The notes under the pieces were generated by a model. The model did no database searches. It was not told where the DNA came from and saw only the letters and a list, made by a program, of their open reading frames with translations. DNA of 64,000 nt from Pseudomonas sp. UYIF39 (lineage in GTDB: Bacteria > Pseudomonadota > Gammaproteobacteria > Pseudomonadales > Pseudomonadaceae): contig NZ_JALBYU010000008.1 of assembly GCF_029963765.1 (NCBI RefSeq), positions 124,001 to 188,000 on the forward strand. The letters run 5' to 3'. Shown one piece after another: positions 55,500 through 64,000 of this stretch. Position 1 is the first letter of the stretch; the number at the start of each line of letters is the position of its first letter. The translations under genes and the position numbers were made by a program.

Positions 55500-55892
55500 T
55501 CAATGCCGAGTCGGCGGCTGAGCGTCAGGTGCATCGCTTCTCGGATCAAGATTTTCCCGTGCCTGATTCACCAACAACTCGGTGACCGCCGCCAATTGCT
55601 GAATCGACAGCAGCACCTTGCGGTTCGAGCCTTCCAGTTTCCCGGCAAAATTCGCAATCAGGACATTCATGGAGGCAAGGTTTTCGCAGGCCTGATTCAG
55701 CAGGGTTAGTGTGTCGACACCAGGAGCAACAGTGAAAATCTGCTGGGTCGTTGCGGTACGCATGGGGCTTCGGGTGACTGCGCCTTTTGCGGTTTCACAC
55801 GGCTTTGCGGGATCGAGATGATCGGCGTCGGTTTGGGTTTGCGGTTGATGCTTGCTGAACTTTTTCACAGACGAGGCTCCTTTTTGTGCCAT
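55500..55892 (-). CDS. DUF6124 family protein
   Basis: A 130-residue protein. N-terminal half low complexity and basic (MAQKGASSVKKFSKHQPQTQ); second half helical: IFTVAPGVDTLTLLNQACENLASMNVLIANFAGKLEGSNRKVLLSIQQLAAVTELLVNQARENLDP. This is the DUF6124 pattern common in Pseudomonas, often in multiple copies. No signal peptide. Function unknown. It is flanked on both sides by very similar hairpins and REP sequence. Confidence 0.8.
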   Translation of the reverse strand: MAQKGASSVKKFSKHQPQTQTDADHLDPAKPCETAKGAVTRSPMRTATTQQIFTVAPGVDTLTLLNQACENLASMNVLIANFAGKLEGSNRKVLLSIQQLAAVTELLVNQARENLDPRSDAPDAQPPTRH

Positions 55893-56078
55893 TGGTGTTT
55901 TCGTCCCTTGGATCCCTCAGTGTCGCGGACTCCCACGTCCGACCGCGATTTCGCGGTGGCTGACGAAGGCTAGCGGTGCTCTCTGACAGAAACCAGTTCA
56001 TAAAGACCGACAGGACTTGCAGGAAACTTCCGAGACCAATAGAAGCCAGTACATCTCACGCCGAAACACCCGATTTTT

Positions 56079-56128
56079 TAGCAGCTGCCGAGCAAAAAAA
56101 ATGGGCGACCTCTTGAGGACGCCCATTT
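56079..56128. repeat. Half REP plus hairpin, near-copy of the sequence at 55421-55482
   Basis: TAGCAGCTGCCGAGC (56079-56093) is a single REP arm, followed directly by the hairpin AAATGGGCG-A-CCTCTTGAGG-A-CGCCCATTT (56099-56128). The pair REP-then-hairpin is repeated from the other side of the DUF6124 gene. Confidence 0.7.
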
Positions 56129-56135
56129 TTCATTG

Positions 56136-56234
56136 TTGTAATTGAATGGACTCGCCCAAGCCGAGGCGTCTGTGCGCCACGGTGGCATTCTTATAGAAGC
56201 CAACGACAGCGAGGGCGAGGCCATTCAATTACAA
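56136..56234. repeat. 99-bp element with 22-base inverted ends
   Basis: TTGTAATTGAATGG-A-CTCGCCC (56136-56157) is inverted at GGGCGAG-G-CCATTCAATTACAA (56213-56234), with a single mismatch in 22 pairs. The 55-base middle has only small stems. It ends 9 bases before the stop codon of the DUF4174 gene. It may be a MITE-like insertion, a terminator or a long-hairpin RNA. Confidence 0.7.
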
Positions 56235-56243
56235 AAACTGCGT

Positions 56244-56816
56244 TTAATCATCCGGCATTTCAGGCGGCTTGGTGGGTTTCGCCGGTTTGCCTGGTTTTGC
56301 CCCCTTGGCGCCCTTTGCCCCATTGACCGGTTCTGCAGCTTCAACAGGCGTCGCGACCGTCGCCGCTGCGGCTTCTTTTTCGGTCGCTGGCAGTGCGTCG
56401 ATCGTGTCGAAAATTTTCTTCAAATCGACCGATTTTGATTCATCCCCCGAACTCTCAAACTTCTTCTCGCCGTCCTTGCCCACCAGGATGACTTTGGGCA
56501 ACGCCCCCGCACCGAGTTTCAGCGAGCGGATCAGCGCCATCGTGTCCTGTTGGCCGAGATCCTTGCCGTCAAGCTGACCGAACATGTTCAGCACGCTGTA
56601 CACCCTGATATTGCGCTGGGCGACACCCTCCTTGTTGGCCGCATCGCCCAGCGACTTTTTCAGGCCCACCCAAACCGGGTCAGCGGTGCTTGGAGCAATG
56701 ACAATCAGTGGCCGGGCCCTGCCCTTGTCTATATCCAGCGGTGAGCCGTCATCGGCAGCGAGCAAGGGGCCGGCGAAAGCCAGCAGAGTAGTCAGGGTCA
56801 ATGACCTGATGAGCAT
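56244..56816 (-). CDS. DUF4174 family periplasmic protein
   Basis: A 190-residue protein, start MLIRSLTLTTLLAFAGPLLA at 56816 because AAGGAG is six bases before this ATG (two codons upstream another ATG lies too close to the site). Signal peptide of about 20 residues. DUF4174 core: PLDIDKGRARPLIVIAPSTADPVWVGLKK and GALPKVILVGKDGEKKFESSG, thioredoxin-like in layout but without Cys. The tail (about 155-190) is a Gly/Ala/Lys/Pro repeat (GAKGAKGAKPGKPAKPTKPP). Function unknown. Confidence 0.78.
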   Translation of the reverse strand: MLIRSLTLTTLLAFAGPLLAADDGSPLDIDKGRARPLIVIAPSTADPVWVGLKKSLGDAANKEGVAQRNIRVYSVLNMFGQLDGKDLGQQDTMALIRSLKLGAGALPKVILVGKDGEKKFESSGDESKSVDLKKIFDTIDALPATEKEAAAATVATPVEAAEPVNGAKGAKGAKPGKPAKPTKPPEMPDD

Positions 56817-56996
56817 GCGCATCTCCTTTTGATATCCACGCTCTAATGATTGCGCATCGCGGCGTTCGTTCCGGGTGACGCACCGCAATTGTGTCTCGCC
56901 TTGCCCCAAGCTTAGGTCAGGGCGGTCATTGCGCAACAGCCTGAGCTAATCTCATCGCTGAACAACAACGCCCTGATCCGCCGTGAGGACCGCTGC

Positions 56997-57365
56997 ATGA
57001 GCGCTCAGTTGAACCACACCATCGTCTGGTGCCGCGACAAGCAAATATCAGCCAACTATCTGGCAGACATCCTCGGCCTGCACAGCCCCGAACCCTTCGG
57101 CCCGATGCTGATCGTCAAGCTCGACAACGGTGTGTCGCTGGACTTCTACGACAATGACCCGCCGATTGCCTCCCAGCATTACGCGTTTTTGATCGGTGAC
57201 GACGATTTCGATGCGACCTTCGCCCGCCTGCAAGCCCGAAAGCAACCCTGGTGGGCCGACCCCGGCAAACAACGACCGAACGAGATCAATACTTACGGCA
57301 CAGGTCGGCGGGTGTATTTCGATGACCCGGACGGGCATCTGCTGGAAATTCTGACCCAACCCTAA
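56997..57365 (+). CDS. VOC-family (glyoxalase/bleomycin-resistance fold) protein
   Basis: A 122-residue protein, start MSAQLNHTIVWCRDKQISAN. Two beta-alpha-beta-beta-beta modules: first ADILGLHSPEPFGPMLIVKLDNGVSLDFYD, second YAFLIGDDDFDATFARLQ and GRRVYFDDPDGHLLEILTQP. Metal ligand candidates are His8 and Glu (LLEIL), as in dioxygenase or lyase relatives. Its substrate is unknown. Single gene. Confidence 0.85.
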   Translation: MSAQLNHTIVWCRDKQISANYLADILGLHSPEPFGPMLIVKLDNGVSLDFYDNDPPIASQHYAFLIGDDDFDATFARLQARKQPWWADPGKQRPNEINTYGTGRRVYFDDPDGHLLEILTQP

Positions 57366-57430
57366 GCCGCGCCCGCAGCTCACTGAGCATCAGCGGCAGA
57401 TTTTTGGGGTTGTTTCTGGAACGGACGGAA

Positions 57431-58216
57431 TCAGAAGGCCAGTTTGTACCCGATCAGCACCAGCATCGTGGCCAGGCAAGGTCGTAGCACTTCATCGGAG
57501 ATGCGGCCCGTCAGGTGGCTGCCCAGGTAAATCCCCGGCAGCGAACCGACCAGCAAGTAACCCAGCACGTGCCAATCCATGTTGCCCATGCTCGCATGGC
57601 CGAGACCGGCCACCAGGGTCAGCGGTACGGCGTGCGCGATTTCCGTGCCCACCAGGCGGCGGGTCGGCAGCAGCGGATAGAGAATGAACAACGCGACGGT
57701 GCCCAGGGCGCCAGCACCGATGGAGGTCAGGGCAACCATGGTGCCGAGGACCAGGCCGGTGATCACGGTCAGCGCATTCAAGCGGTTGCCGCTGGGGTTG
57801 TAATGACCGCCCGCGCGTTTATGGGCGAAATCGAGCAGGCGTTTCTTGAAGAAAATTGCCAGCGCCGTGGCAAACAGGACAAAACCCAAGGCCTGTTTGA
57901 TGACCGCGTTCATCGCCTCGGGCGATGTTTGCAAGGTGCTCAGGAACCACAGCGTCAGCACCACCGCCGGCACACTGCCAAGGGTCAGCCAACCAGTAAT
58001 GGCCCAGTCGATGTTCTTGTTCTTTCTGTGAACCAGCACACCGCTGGACTTGGTAATCGCCGCGTACAGCAAATCCGTCCCCACTGCGGTGGCCGGATTG
58101 ACGCCGAACCATAACAGAATGGGAGTCATCAACGAGCCGCCACCGACACCGGTCATCCCGACAATAAAGCCGACTACCAGACCTGCCACGACTAAACCGA
58201 AATTACCGAATTCCAT
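57431..58216 (-). CDS. TauE/SafE-family membrane permease
   Basis: A 261-residue protein with about eight helices, start MEFGNFGLVVAGLVVGFIVGMTGVGGGSLMTPILL at 58216 (an ATG four codons upstream is possible). GVGGGSLMTPILLWFGVNPATAVGTDLLYAAITKSSG and SIGAGALGTVALFILYPLLPTRRLVGTEIAHAVPLTLVAG are the twin family motifs. The family exports sulfite, sulfoacetate or related anions; substrate unknown. Single gene. Confidence 0.87.
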   Translation of the reverse strand: MEFGNFGLVVAGLVVGFIVGMTGVGGGSLMTPILLWFGVNPATAVGTDLLYAAITKSSGVLVHRKNKNIDWAITGWLTLGSVPAVVLTLWFLSTLQTSPEAMNAVIKQALGFVLFATALAIFFKKRLLDFAHKRAGGHYNPSGNRLNALTVITGLVLGTMVALTSIGAGALGTVALFILYPLLPTRRLVGTEIAHAVPLTLVAGLGHASMGNMDWHVLGYLLVGSLPGIYLGSHLTGRISDEVLRPCLATMLVLIGYKLAF

Positions 58217-58318
58217 TAACACGCCCACAAGAAACGCATGAAAAATCTGGCTCGCAGCATAGCGATTTTTCTTATAACCAGTTATATCGATGCGAACTAT
58301 CGTTATGCACTTCCTTGC

Positions 58319-59068
58319 TTACTGAACCGGCAAGAAATTCAAAAACAGCAAACTCTGCGCGTAATTCAAACCGATCCGGCGGTAGCGCTCGTCCAGCATC
58401 TGCGTCAGCAGGTCCAGCCGCGCGACGATCTTGCCGAACTCCACGGCAAAACTCAGGTTGCTGCCCTCCTCCGAGATTTCGTTGGAAAACAGCAAAGGCT
58501 CGCCGTGCTTATTTTGCCGCTGGCTGAGTATCCAGGTGGCTATTTCGATGTTGCGGGCAGCGTTGCTGACGAACGTCGGGTTGATCGCATCCGTCATGTA
58601 GAACTCGAGCCGATTGCCGTGGGCAGTGACGAGCATGCTGCCGATGGCATAGATGAAGGCACCGACGCGGTCGCCGAGAAACTCCGGGCTCATGGCAAAA
58701 CGCAGCGCTGCCAGGTCTTTTTTGCCCCCCAGGGTCGGCAGCGGCTGTTGCTGTTCGATGGCCATGCGCACTTGCTTGCCAGCGGTGCGGGCGTCGAGGA
58801 AGCCGGATTTTTTCAACTCGTCCGGGTTGCGCAAGTAGAGCTTGCTCATCAGCAGGTAGAGGCTGTCGAGGTTGTCGCGCATCGCCAGGGTCGCCATGCG
58901 GTCGACGCTGGTCTGGAGGAATTCCTGGGGTGTGCCTTCGCGGAACTGGTTGACGATGTCGCTGCCCTGCTGCTGGCTGCACCCGGAGGCGGCGAGCATC
59001 GACAAGCAGGCCAACAGCAGGCAACGGCGGCGGATTTGTGTGGTGGTGAGGGGTAAAACTCGAGCCAT
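58319..59068 (-). CDS. Lipoprotein of unknown function
   Basis: A 249-residue protein with a lipobox LLACLSMLAASGCSQQQ (Cys30). The mature part is mainly helical: DIVNQFREGTPQEFLQTSVDRMATLAMRDNLDSLYLLMSKLYLRNP, then GKKDLAALRFAMSPEFLGDRVGAFIYAIGSMLVTAHG. No repeats or catalytic motif were found. Single gene, conserved-looking, and probably in the outer membrane. I do not recognise the family. Confidence 0.75.
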   Translation of the reverse strand: MARVLPLTTTQIRRRCLLLACLSMLAASGCSQQQGSDIVNQFREGTPQEFLQTSVDRMATLAMRDNLDSLYLLMSKLYLRNPDELKKSGFLDARTAGKQVRMAIEQQQPLPTLGGKKDLAALRFAMSPEFLGDRVGAFIYAIGSMLVTAHGNRLEFYMTDAINPTFVSNAARNIEIATWILSQRQNKHGEPLLFSNEISEEGSNLSFAVEFGKIVARLDLLTQMLDERYRRIGLNYAQSLLFLNFLPVQ

Positions 59069-59270
59069 GGGTTATTGAACTTGGGCATGGGCCGGCGGTG
59101 GGGATTCGCCGCAGGCTGGCCAAGGATAGAGCCGTAAATCCTGGAAAAGTGCAGTGCCGACGGTCCGTAAGTTGGCAACCCGGGACACCTCCTTTCTGGT
59201 GCTCGACGGAACCACCGGGCTATTCTGCTGCCCACTGAAGTATCGATCGAAATTCATAAAGGAGGTTTGG

Positions 59271-60092
59271 ATGCGGACCCTCGAACTGGCCGGCGTCAAC
59301 GTACCGGTCATCGGCCAAGGCACCTGGCGCATGGGCGAAGACCGTTCCCGGCACACCCAGGAAGTGGCGGCATTACGCCTGGGCATCGAACTCGGCATGA
59401 CCCTCATCGACACTGCTGAAATGTACGGCGAGGGCGGCGCTGAGGAAGTGGTCGGTGAAGCCATCGCCGGCAGGCGTGACGAAGTGTTTCTGGTCAGCAA
59501 GGTGTACCCGCACAACGCCAGCCGCAAAGGCATCCCCCAAGCGTGCGAACGCAGTCTGCGACGTCTGGATACCGATTACATCGATCTCTACCTGCTGCAC
59601 TGGCGCGGCCAGTACCCCCTCGAAGAAACGGTCGAAGCCTTCGAACGCCTGCGCGAAGAAGGCAAGATCGGTCGCTGGGGCGTCTCCAATTTTGATGTCG
59701 AGGACCTGGAGGAACTGGCCTCAACGGCCTGTGCCACCAATCAGGTGCTCTACAACCTGGAAGAACGCGGCGTCGAGTTTGATCTGTTGCCCTGGAGCCA
59801 CCAGCATCAAATGCCAGTCATGGCCTACTGTCCGATCGGTCAGGGTGGGCCTATGCTGAACCATGCAACGCTCAAGCAAATAGCCGCCCGTCACCGTGTG
59901 ACGCCGGCCCAGGTAGCGCTGGCATGGATGCTGCGTAAGGAAGGTGTGATCGCCATCCCCAAAGCGGTCCGACCCGAGCACGTGCAACTGAACGCGCAAG
60001 CCGCGCAATTGCAACTGGAGGCTGGGGATCTGGAGGCGCTGGACCAGGCGTTTCGCGCGCCACAACGCAAACAGCGGTTGGCCATGGTCTGA
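59271..60092 (+). CDS. Aldo/keto reductase
   Basis: A 273-residue AKR. ATG 59271 follows AAGGAGG by five bases. Catalytic tetrad: Asp and Tyr in LIDTAEMYGEGGAEE, Lys in VFLVSKVYPHNASR and His in DLYLLHWRGQYP. GRWGVSNFDVEDLEEL and the NADP motif GVIAIPKAVRPEHVQLNAQA are typical. The substrate is unknown; YeaE-like methylglyoxal reductases are close in length (284). Confidence 0.92.
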   Translation: MRTLELAGVNVPVIGQGTWRMGEDRSRHTQEVAALRLGIELGMTLIDTAEMYGEGGAEEVVGEAIAGRRDEVFLVSKVYPHNASRKGIPQACERSLRRLDTDYIDLYLLHWRGQYPLEETVEAFERLREEGKIGRWGVSNFDVEDLEELASTACATNQVLYNLEERGVEFDLLPWSHQHQMPVMAYCPIGQGGPMLNHATLKQIAARHRVTPAQVALAWMLRKEGVIAIPKAVRPEHVQLNAQAAQLQLEAGDLEALDQAFRAPQRKQRLAMV

Positions 60093-60121
60093 GCCATCGC
60101 AGTCTGTCAGAGGGCTTCGGC

Positions 60122-60592
60122 ATGAGAAGCACTGATCAGGACGATTCCTTTAATCTGCAACGTTTTATCCAGGCACAGGACCCGGTGTTCAAACGGGTCC
60201 AGGCCGAGCTGAACGCCGGCCACAAGCGCAGTCACTGGATGTGGTTCATCTTTCCGCAATTCTCAGGGCTGGGCGGCAGCGAGATGTCCCGCCACTTTGC
60301 CATTCGTTCCAAAGAGGAAGCTGCGGCGTACCTCAATCATCCACTGCTGGGCTCACGGTTGCGCACCTGCACGCAAATGGTGCTGAACATCGAAAATAGC
60401 TCGATTGCCGGCATATTCGGCCATCCCGACGATCTCAAGTTTCACTCTTCCATGACGCTGTTCGCCCAGGTTGCCGGTGCCAACAGCGACTTTCATCGAG
60501 CACTTGACCAGTATTTCCACGGTATCCTGGATGACTGGACGTTGTTGCTGCTGGACTCAAAACAGGCCCAACTGCCCACCCATCAAGGTTGA
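60122..60592 (+). CDS. DUF1810 family protein
   Basis: A 156-residue protein. DUF1810 motifs: [50 protein letters not shown], and [17 protein letters not shown]. Short helical protein predicted cytosolic, of unknown function; in plants and fungi the family is related to calpastatin-like proteins by name only. The last 36 bases overlap the end of the convergent polB gene. Confidence 0.85.
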   Translation: MRSTDQDDSFNLQRFIQAQDPVFKRVQAELNAGHKRSHWMWFIFPQFSGLGGSEMSRHFAIRSKEEAAAYLNHPLLGSRLRTCTQMVLNIENSSIAGIFGHPDDLKFHSSMTLFAQVAGANSDFHRALDQYFHGILDDWTLLLLDSKQAQLPTHQG

Positions 60593-62917
60593 AAAGTCGT
60601 CGTCCAAGAAGGGCAGAATGGCGTCCGCCACCGGCTGCAGTTGCCGGGAGACGTAGTGGTCGTAGTCGATGGGCGCGCCGCGGATTTCCAGCGGCTCGGG
60701 CCCGGCGACGGTGATCACGTAACTGATCCAGCCACCGTTCTGGTATTGCCGCGGACGGCCCTGCTGGTCGTTGTACTCATCGGCCATCCGCGCGGCCCGC
60801 ACGTGAGGCGGCACGTTGCGCTGATAATCATCGAGGGTGCGGCGCAGGCGCTTGCGGTAGATCAGGCGATCGTCGAACTCCCCCGCCAACGTCTTGCGCA
60901 CGTAGTCGCGTACATAGTCCTGATAGGGTTTGCGATTGAAGATGCGCAGGTACAGTTCCTGCTGGAATTGCCGGGCCAGCGGCGACCAGTCGGTGCGCAC
61001 GGTTTCCAGGCCTTTGTAGACCATTTCGTCAGTGCCATCGGCGCGGGTCACAAGCCCTGCATAGCGCTTCTTGCTGCCCTCCTCGGCGCCGCGAATGGTC
61101 GGCATCAAAAAGCGCTTGTAGTGGGTTTCGAACTGCAACTCCAACGCACTTTCCAGACCGTATTGCTGCTGCACATGCTCGCGCCACCATTGGTTGACGT
61201 GATCCACCAGCGCGCGGCCGATTTGTGCGGCTTCTTGTTGACCATGGGCCCGGCGCAGCCAGACGAAGGTTGAGTCGGTGTCGCCGTAAATCACCGTATG
61301 GCCCTGGGCTTCGATCAGCTGTCGCGTGCGCAGCATGATCTCGTGACCGCGCAGCGTGATGGATGACGCCAGGCGTGTGTCGAAGAAGCGGCAACCGCTG
61401 GAACCGAGCACGCCGTAAAAGGCGTTCATGATGATTTTCAGTGCCTGGGACAGCGGTGCATTGTGTTCGCGCTTGGCGGTTTCGCGACCTTCGGCGACTC
61501 GGGAGACGATGGCGGGCAGGCAATGCCGGGTTCTGGAAAAACGCGCACCGCGAAAGCCTGGCACTGACTCACTGTCATCGGGATGTTCAAGCCCTTCAAT
61601 CAGGCCCACCGGGTCGATGAGGAAGGTTCGGATGATCGATGGATAGAGGCTTTTGTAATCGAGCACCAGCACCGACTCGTACAGGCCCGGTTGCGAGTCC
61701 ATGACAAACCCGCCGGGGCTGGCTTGCGCAGGCTTGTTCCCAAGGTTCGGCGCGACGAAACCCTGGCGGTGCATCAGCGGCATGTAAAGGTGCGTGAACG
61801 CCGCCACCGAACCACCGCTGCGGTCCGCCGGCAAACCGGTGACGCTGGCCCGTTCCAGCAGGAAGGTCAGCAGCTCGGTCTTGGCGAAAATCCGCGTCAC
61901 CAACTCGCAGTCCTTGAGGTTGTACTTGGCCAGGGCCGGTTTGTCCTCGGCGAACATGCGGTTGATTTCGTCCATGCGCTGGTACGGATTGTCGATCGAC
62001 TTGCCCTCGCCAAGCAGGGTTTGCGCGACGTTTTCCAGGCTGAACGAGGGGAAACTCCAAGTCGCCGAGCGCAGGGATTCGATGCCGTCGATGATCAGCC
62101 GGCCGGCGGCCGAGGCGAAGTAATGGTTGCGGCTACCGTGCTCGCGCCACTGCATTTCTTCGCCGCCACGCCCCAGTTTCAGCGGTACCGCCAGGCGCCG
62201 GGCGTGTTCGTGTAGTACGCGCAGGTCGAACTGCACGACGTTCCAGCCGATGATCGCGTCGGGGTCGTGGCGAGCGAACCATTCGTTGAGTTTTTTCAGT
62301 AGCAGGGTTCGGGAATCGCAGTATTCAAGCTGGAAATCCACTTCGCTGTCGTCACCATTGGGCGGGCCGAGCATGTAGACCTGGCGCTCGCCGCAACCTT
62401 CCAGGGCGATGGAGTACAGTTCGCCCTGAGCGGTGGTTTCGATGTCCAGCGAGACCAGCCTGAGGCTCGGGCGATAGTCGGGGTCGGGTTTCATCTGCGC
62501 ATCGAGCAGCAGGCCTTCGGCGTTCGGCGTGCCACTGAACCGGACCGGCGCGGTGATGAAGCGCTCCATCATGTAGCGTTCCGGTGGGCGCACATCGGCT
62601 TCGAACATGTCGACGCCGGCCCTGCGCAGCGCGGTTTCCAGGCGCATCAACTGACCGTGCTGCTGGCAATACAAACCGAGTACCGGGCGGTGCTCAAAAT
62701 CCAGCAACGCCAACGGCCGCAGCTCGACGTTCTTTTCGCCGCGCAGCAGCACTTCGGCCTGCTCACGCTGGGCTGCGGGGATGAACGCCACCGACGGTTG
62801 ATGAGGCAGACGGATCCGCCGGGGACCGGTGTCGGTCGCCAGCCAGAACTCGACTTCCGTACCGGCCGGGGTATCGCGCCAATGCCGGGTCAGGACGAAG
62901 CCCCGCTGTAAATCCAC
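60557..62917 (-). CDS. polB: DNA polymerase II (family B)
   Basis: A 786-residue DNA polymerase. The GTG start at 62917 ([19 protein letters not shown]) gives the family's usual N-terminus; 11 more residues are possible upstream from ATG 62950. Exonuclease motifs: [10 protein letters not shown] (Exo I), [13 protein letters not shown] (Exo II) and [13 protein letters not shown] (Exo III). Polymerase motifs: [18 protein letters not shown] (A), [12 protein letters not shown] (B) and [11 protein letters not shown] (C). All acidic residues are intact. It takes part in SOS replication restart and translesion synthesis in E. coli. No LexA box was found upstream. Confidence 0.95.
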   Translation of the reverse strand: MDLQRGFVLTRHWRDTPAGTEVEFWLATDTGPRRIRLPHQPSVAFIPAAQREQAEVLLRGEKNVELRPLALLDFEHRPVLGLYCQQHGQLMRLETALRRAGVDMFEADVRPPERYMMERFITAPVRFSGTPNAEGLLLDAQMKPDPDYRPSLRLVSLDIETTAQGELYSIALEGCGERQVYMLGPPNGDDSEVDFQLEYCDSRTLLLKKLNEWFARHDPDAIIGWNVVQFDLRVLHEHARRLAVPLKLGRGGEEMQWREHGSRNHYFASAAGRLIIDGIESLRSATWSFPSFSLENVAQTLLGEGKSIDNPYQRMDEINRMFAEDKPALAKYNLKDCELVTRIFAKTELLTFLLERASVTGLPADRSGGSVAAFTHLYMPLMHRQGFVAPNLGNKPAQASPGGFVMDSQPGLYESVLVLDYKSLYPSIIRTFLIDPVGLIEGLEHPDDSESVPGFRGARFSRTRHCLPAIVSRVAEGRETAKREHNAPLSQALKIIMNAFYGVLGSSGCRFFDTRLASSITLRGHEIMLRTRQLIEAQGHTVIYGDTDSTFVWLRRAHGQQEAAQIGRALVDHVNQWWREHVQQQYGLESALELQFETHYKRFLMPTIRGAEEGSKKRYAGLVTRADGTDEMVYKGLETVRTDWSPLARQFQQELYLRIFNRKPYQDYVRDYVRKTLAGEFDDRLIYRKRLRRTLDDYQRNVPPHVRAARMADEYNDQQGRPRQYQNGGWISYVITVAGPEPLEIRGAPIDYDHYVSRQLQPVADAILPFLDDDFSTLMGGQLGLF

Positions 62918-63175
62918 CACTGCAACCTCAAGATTTGATTCAAGGCGCAATTCTACGCGTCATTGCGTGGATAGCGTGGAGGCTTAAGGATTTGGCAGTG
63001 TGTGGGTCCCGGTAACAAACGGTATATCCTTTACGTTTGAGACCGGGCGCTAGAGGTTTTCCGCAGAAAAACCGCTGAATGGCGTTTTTTGCGCGTTATC
63101 TGCCGCTTTCTGCCTTGCCCTCAGCGCCCGTGTCTACGATTCTTCAAGGACAACGACAACACCTGAGAAACTGCC

Positions 63176-63616
63176 ATGAAAACCGTCGCCCAACTGCTGA
63201 AGTTAAAGGCTGAACAGAATCATGAAGTCCACACCATTGCACCGCATCAAATGGTGCTGGAAGCGCTGATGGTCATGGCCGCCAAAAACGTCGGCGCATT
63301 GCCGGTCGTAAAGAATGGCGAGGTCGTCGGCATCATCAGCGAACGTGACTATGCGCGCAAACTCGTGCTCAAGGGCCGCTCCTCCGTCGGTACGCCGGTC
63401 GAAGACATCATGGTGTCGCCGGTGATCACCGTGGATACCCATCAAACCGTCGAAACCTGCATGGGCATCATGTCCGACAAGCGCCTGCGCCACTTGCCGG
63501 TGGTGGAAAACGGCCAGTTAATCGGTTTGCTCTCGATCGGCGACCTGGTCAAGGAAGCCATCGCCGAACAGGCTGAACTGATTCGCCAGTTGGAGCAGTA
63601 CATTCGCGGCGAATAG
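63176..63616 (+). CDS. CBS-pair domain protein
   Basis: A 146-residue protein made of two CBS domains: residues about 8-65 (VHTIAPHQMVLEALMVMAAKNVGALPVVKNGEVVGIISERDYARK) and 75-135 (MVSPVITVDTHQTVETCMGIMSDKRLRHLPVVENGQLIGLLSIGDL). It is likely a dimeric nucleotide-binding (AMP/ATP or SAM) sensor. It is highly conserved in Pseudomonas. It is not fused to another domain. Its partner is unknown. Confidence 0.9.
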   Translation: MKTVAQLLKLKAEQNHEVHTIAPHQMVLEALMVMAAKNVGALPVVKNGEVVGIISERDYARKLVLKGRSSVGTPVEDIMVSPVITVDTHQTVETCMGIMSDKRLRHLPVVENGQLIGLLSIGDLVKEAIAEQAELIRQLEQYIRGE

Positions 63617-63617
63617 A

Positions 63618-64000
63618 TCAGTCCGGCCAATGCCGCGCAAAGACCGGTGCCAATGTCGGGTGCCGGTCGATGCGCGTAAGCCATGCGAAAAACCCGGGTC
63701 GGGCACTGCGCAAATGTTCCCGACTGCCCGCCCATCTGGAAACCACCGCCGCCAGCACATCCAGCGCCCCCGGCGTCTCATCGCCCAGGTACAAATCGCC
63801 TGAAAACTGATCGGCAAACACTTCCCAACTCCTGTGCAATCGCGAGCGGGCGCCGGCCATGAGGTTTTGCCTGGACGATTCATCCGCCTCGGCCAACCAG
63901 CGCTCGGGGTAGTCGATGATGCCAATGGCCGAATAGCAATTGCTGACGATGTACACCAGGCCGCGAATGGCCTGATCCCGCGCGGCGGTGTTTTTCGGCA
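63618..64000 (-). CDS. Glutathione S-transferase family protein, C-terminal part (5' end outside window)
   Basis: Open to the window edge; the visible 127 residues are all-helical, as in a GST C-terminal domain: IIDYPERWLAEADESSRQNLMAGARSRLHRSWEVFADQF, then GDLYLGDETPGALDVLAAVVSRWAG and LTRIDRHPTLAPVFARHWPD. The N-terminal thioredoxin fold is outside. The frame is open from 64000 and the first Met at 63956 is internal. Convergent with the CBS gene with 1 base between. Confidence 0.8.
   Translation of the reverse strand, partial: PKNTAARDQAIRGLVYIVSNCYSAIGIIDYPERWLAEADESSRQNLMAGARSRLHRSWEVFADQFSGDLYLGDETPGALDVLAAVVSRWAGSREHLRSARPGFFAWLTRIDRHPTLAPVFARHWPD

Noticed and set aside
56142..56438. 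Plus-strand open frame MNGLAQAEASVRHGG across the inverted-repeat element
   Set aside because: It overlaps the DUF4174 gene antisense and the palindromic element; no ribosome site.
62918..63175. LexA (SOS) box upstream of polB
   Set aside because: No CTG-N10-CAG dyad of acceptable form was found near the polB start.

Overview
The window is about 64 kb of a Pseudomonas chromosome, most likely from the P. fluorescens group. This rests on gene order (tig-clpP-clpX-lon-hupB-ppiD beside a tRNA-Arg/His/Leu cluster), a chromosomal ampR/ampC pair, two Pseudomonas-type REP families, a GC-rich base composition, and many proteins with a clear Pseudomonas character (FadH, NhaR, MddA, DUF6124, OruR-type AraC). 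No integrase, transposase, phage module or CRISPR array was seen, so this is mostly core chromosome with accessory patches.

Region by region. 1-2.4 kb: the end of a zapE-like AFG1 ATPase, a leucine-rich-repeat/protein-kinase fusion, and a YebC-family gene. 2.6-4.1 kb: a frameshifted and truncated vgrG remnant. 4.2-9.8 kb: a 2-aminoethylphosphonate (AEP) locus with an organophosphate-antiporter-like permease, two LysR regulators, phnW and phnX, with palindromic operator candidates and a REP doublet inside the phnW-phnX unit. 10-17 kb: cytochrome b561, a D-cysteine desulfhydrase-like enzyme, fadH, a nitrilase-fold protein that lacks two catalytic residues together with an AraC regulator, and a DUF2242 lipoprotein. 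17.3-26.7 kb: the protein quality-control block ppiD, hupB, lon, clpX, clpP and tig, with a sigma-32-like lon promoter and a strikingly degenerate tRNA-Asp-like sequence behind hupB, followed by three real tRNAs. 26.9-36.9 kb: folD, mddA, pbpG, small proteins, a C39-like lipoprotein without catalytic residues, terC, nhaR, an MFS efflux gene, sstT and a DUF1993 gene.

37.1-41.6 kb: a tightly coupled five-gene operon (UDP-glucuronate 4-epimerase, polyprenyl-phosphate GT2, LAB_N membrane protein, ArnT-like GT39, SdiA-regulated-domain protein). It reads as a lipid-linked uronic acid pathway that could decorate lipid A or core LPS, probably with galacturonate. 41.9-49.2 kb: yceH, a shikimate dehydrogenase-like gene, a Tyr/Pro repeat protein, small proteins, an AI-2E family permease, the trhP tRNA-modification gene, and a LysR/DMT pair. 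49.3-53.0 kb: a glucarate catabolic unit (GntR/FCD regulator, gudP, gudD). 53.1-55.3 kb: ampR-ampC. 55.3-64 kb: REP and hairpin-rich DNA around a DUF6124 gene, a 99-bp inverted-repeat element, a DUF4174 protein, VOC, TauE/SafE, a lipoprotein, an aldo/keto reductase, DUF1810, DNA polymerase II (polB), a CBS protein and the 3' part of a glutathione S-transferase.

The observations most worth follow-up are the tRNA-like element behind hupB, the LRR-kinase fusion, the putative GalA-lipid operon, the two catalytically dead enzyme folds, and the palindromic element at 56.14-56.23 kb. No wholly new multi-gene system can be claimed from sequence alone.
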